Assembly: GCF_000282455.1 (NCBI RefSeq)
Contig: NZ_AKJG01000047.1
Span: 62,001 to 126,000 of the forward strand
Direction: 5' to 3'
From: Pseudomonas sp. GM74
Lineage (GTDB): Bacteria > Pseudomonadota > Gammaproteobacteria > Pseudomonadales > Pseudomonadaceae
DNA length: 64,000 bases
The notes beneath the pieces are model-generated. The model did no database searches. It saw only the letters and a list, made by a program, of their open reading frames with translations, and was not told the DNA's origin. The stretch's first letter is position 1; each line of letters opens with the position of its first letter. Made by a program: the position numbers and the translations under genes. This document shows positions 63,221-64,000 of the stretch, piece after piece.

Positions 63221-64000
63221 TCAAGACGCCAGGCCGGCCTTGGCCAGTAGACCCGAGGCGTCCACCGCATCGACCTGCCCGGGGTCGAGGAAGCGCCTGG
63301 CGTACTGCAGATAGATCTGTGTCTTGATGAACAGCCCGAATAGCTCCGGGTCGATGTGGGCATCACGGCACATGATCGCCATGATGCCCAGCGCCTCGCT
63401 CAAGGTCTTGGCTTTTTTGTAGGGGCGGTCGGCGGCCGTCAAGGCTTCGAAGATATCGGCAATCGCCATCATCCGCGCCGGCAGGCTCATTTCCTCTCGC
63501 TTCAAGCGTTTCGGATAACCACTGCCGTCCATTTTTTCGTGGTGCCCGCCGGCTATTTCCGCGACGCTGCGCAAGTGCTCGGGGAACGGCAGATGGTTGA
63601 GCATCAGAATCGTCTGAACGATGTGGTTATTGATGACATAACGCTCCTCGCTCGTCAGGGTGCCCCGGACAATGCTCAGGTTGTACAGTTCGCCCCGGTT
63701 GTATTTGTGGGGCGGAACGTCGAGTTTGAAGCCCAGGGGATTGTCTTGTGGTATCACTTCGTTTTCGCTGCGCTCGAACAGGTGTTCGGGTTTGTCCGCC
63801 AGTAAGGGTTCGCTGACTGGCAGGGTGGGGGTGGGCGTTCGGGCCTGACGCCGGTTTTCTTCCCAGGACACGCCCAGCCGGTCATCCAGGGTCCGGGTCC
63901 AGGTGCGTTCAGCCAGACTGCGCAGGCGTTGCAGGTCAGCGTCGGCCATGGCTTCGCCGCCGAGATTGCAACGGGCCACGAAGGCGAAATCATCATCCAG
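63221..64000 (-). CDS. HD-GYP domain phosphodiesterase-like protein, truncated by the window end
   Basis: The 5' end lies outside the window; the frame stays open to base 64000, so 63979 is not the true start. The visible 260 residues hold the second half of an HD-GYP domain: INNHIVQT, AGGHHEKMDGSGYP and ADRPYKKAKTLSEAL. In the usual position of the first HDIGK dyad there is ELYNLSIVRGTLTSEER instead, a known degenerate branch. HD-GYP domains hydrolyse c-di-GMP; activity here is uncertain. It converges on msrC with no gap. Confidence 0.85.
   Translation of the reverse strand: MDDDFAFVARCNLGGEAMADADLQRLRSLAERTWTRTLDDRLGVSWEENRRQARTPTPTLPVSEPLLADKPEHLFERSENEVIPQDNPLGFKLDVPPHKYNRGELYNLSIVRGTLTSEERYVINNHIVQTILMLNHLPFPEHLRSVAEIAGGHHEKMDGSGYPKRLKREEMSLPARMMAIADIFEALTAADRPYKKAKTLSEALGIMAIMCRDAHIDPELFGLFIKTQIYLQYARRFLDPGQVDAVDASGLLAKAGLAS

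Overview
The window looks like core chromosome of a fluorescent Pseudomonas (P. fluorescens group). The evidence is high GC with strong third-position bias, many copies of the Pseudomonas REP core TGTGGGAGCGGGCTTGCTCG in inverted pairs, oprI, an EF-P with Arg32 beside earP, an ohr/ohrR pair, an msrB-gpx-ospR run, a SagS-type hybrid kinase, and gene order that, from memory, follows P. aeruginosa PAO1 in blocks. I see no rRNA, tRNA, CRISPR array, prophage, transposase or integrase.

Layout. 0-3 kb: end of an O-antigen locus (wbpL fragment, wbpM) and a ComEA-like helix-hairpin-helix protein. 3-6 kb: SDR reductase and FabF-type synthase convergent with a TetR regulator; both promoters carry ATTGGTTAA. 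6-16 kb: DUF2897 microprotein, ethanolamine permease with a near-consensus sigma-54 promoter, then complete kdpFABC-kdpDE with an E. coli-like KdpE box. 16-31 kb: patatin, small lipoprotein, CHAD protein, thioesterase, chemoreceptor, tatD, MltF-like transglycosylase, DoxX, greB, a YbbAP-type ABC transporter divergent from tesA, L,D-transpeptidase. 31-42 kb: oprI, GNAT, class I DAHP synthase, PilZ and thioredoxin-like genes head to head, ketopantoate-reductase-like protein, 5'-nucleotidase, universal stress protein, cysB, Gre-like factor, earP-efp, secreted esterase. 42-51 kb: ohr/ohrR, LysR-TSUP-LysR, DUF1127, YcaQ-like glycosylase, class II DAHP synthase, spermidine-synthase-like protein, crotonase. 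51-64 kb: DEAD-box helicase with a long leader, extradiol dioxygenase, tpm, htpX, alaA-type aminotransferase, msrB, gpx, ospR, sagS, DUF815 ATPase, free-Met-sulfoxide reductase, and a truncated HD-GYP protein.

How the genes fit together. Three themes recur: oxidant defence and thiol redox sensing (Ohr, OhrR, MsrB, Gpx, OspR, fRMsr, thioredoxin-like protein); envelope and cell wall (WbpL/WbpM, L,D-transpeptidase with its likely substrate OprI, MltF-like enzyme, HtpX); and signalling or lifestyle switching (PilZ, SagS, HD-GYP, MCP). Shikimate entry appears twice through unrelated classes of DAHP synthase. The EarP/EF-P pair supports translation of polyproline stretches by arginine rhamnosylation. 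I found no clear new system; the best new leads are regulatory sites, overlapping divergent starts, microproteins and a perfect 37-bp REPIN.
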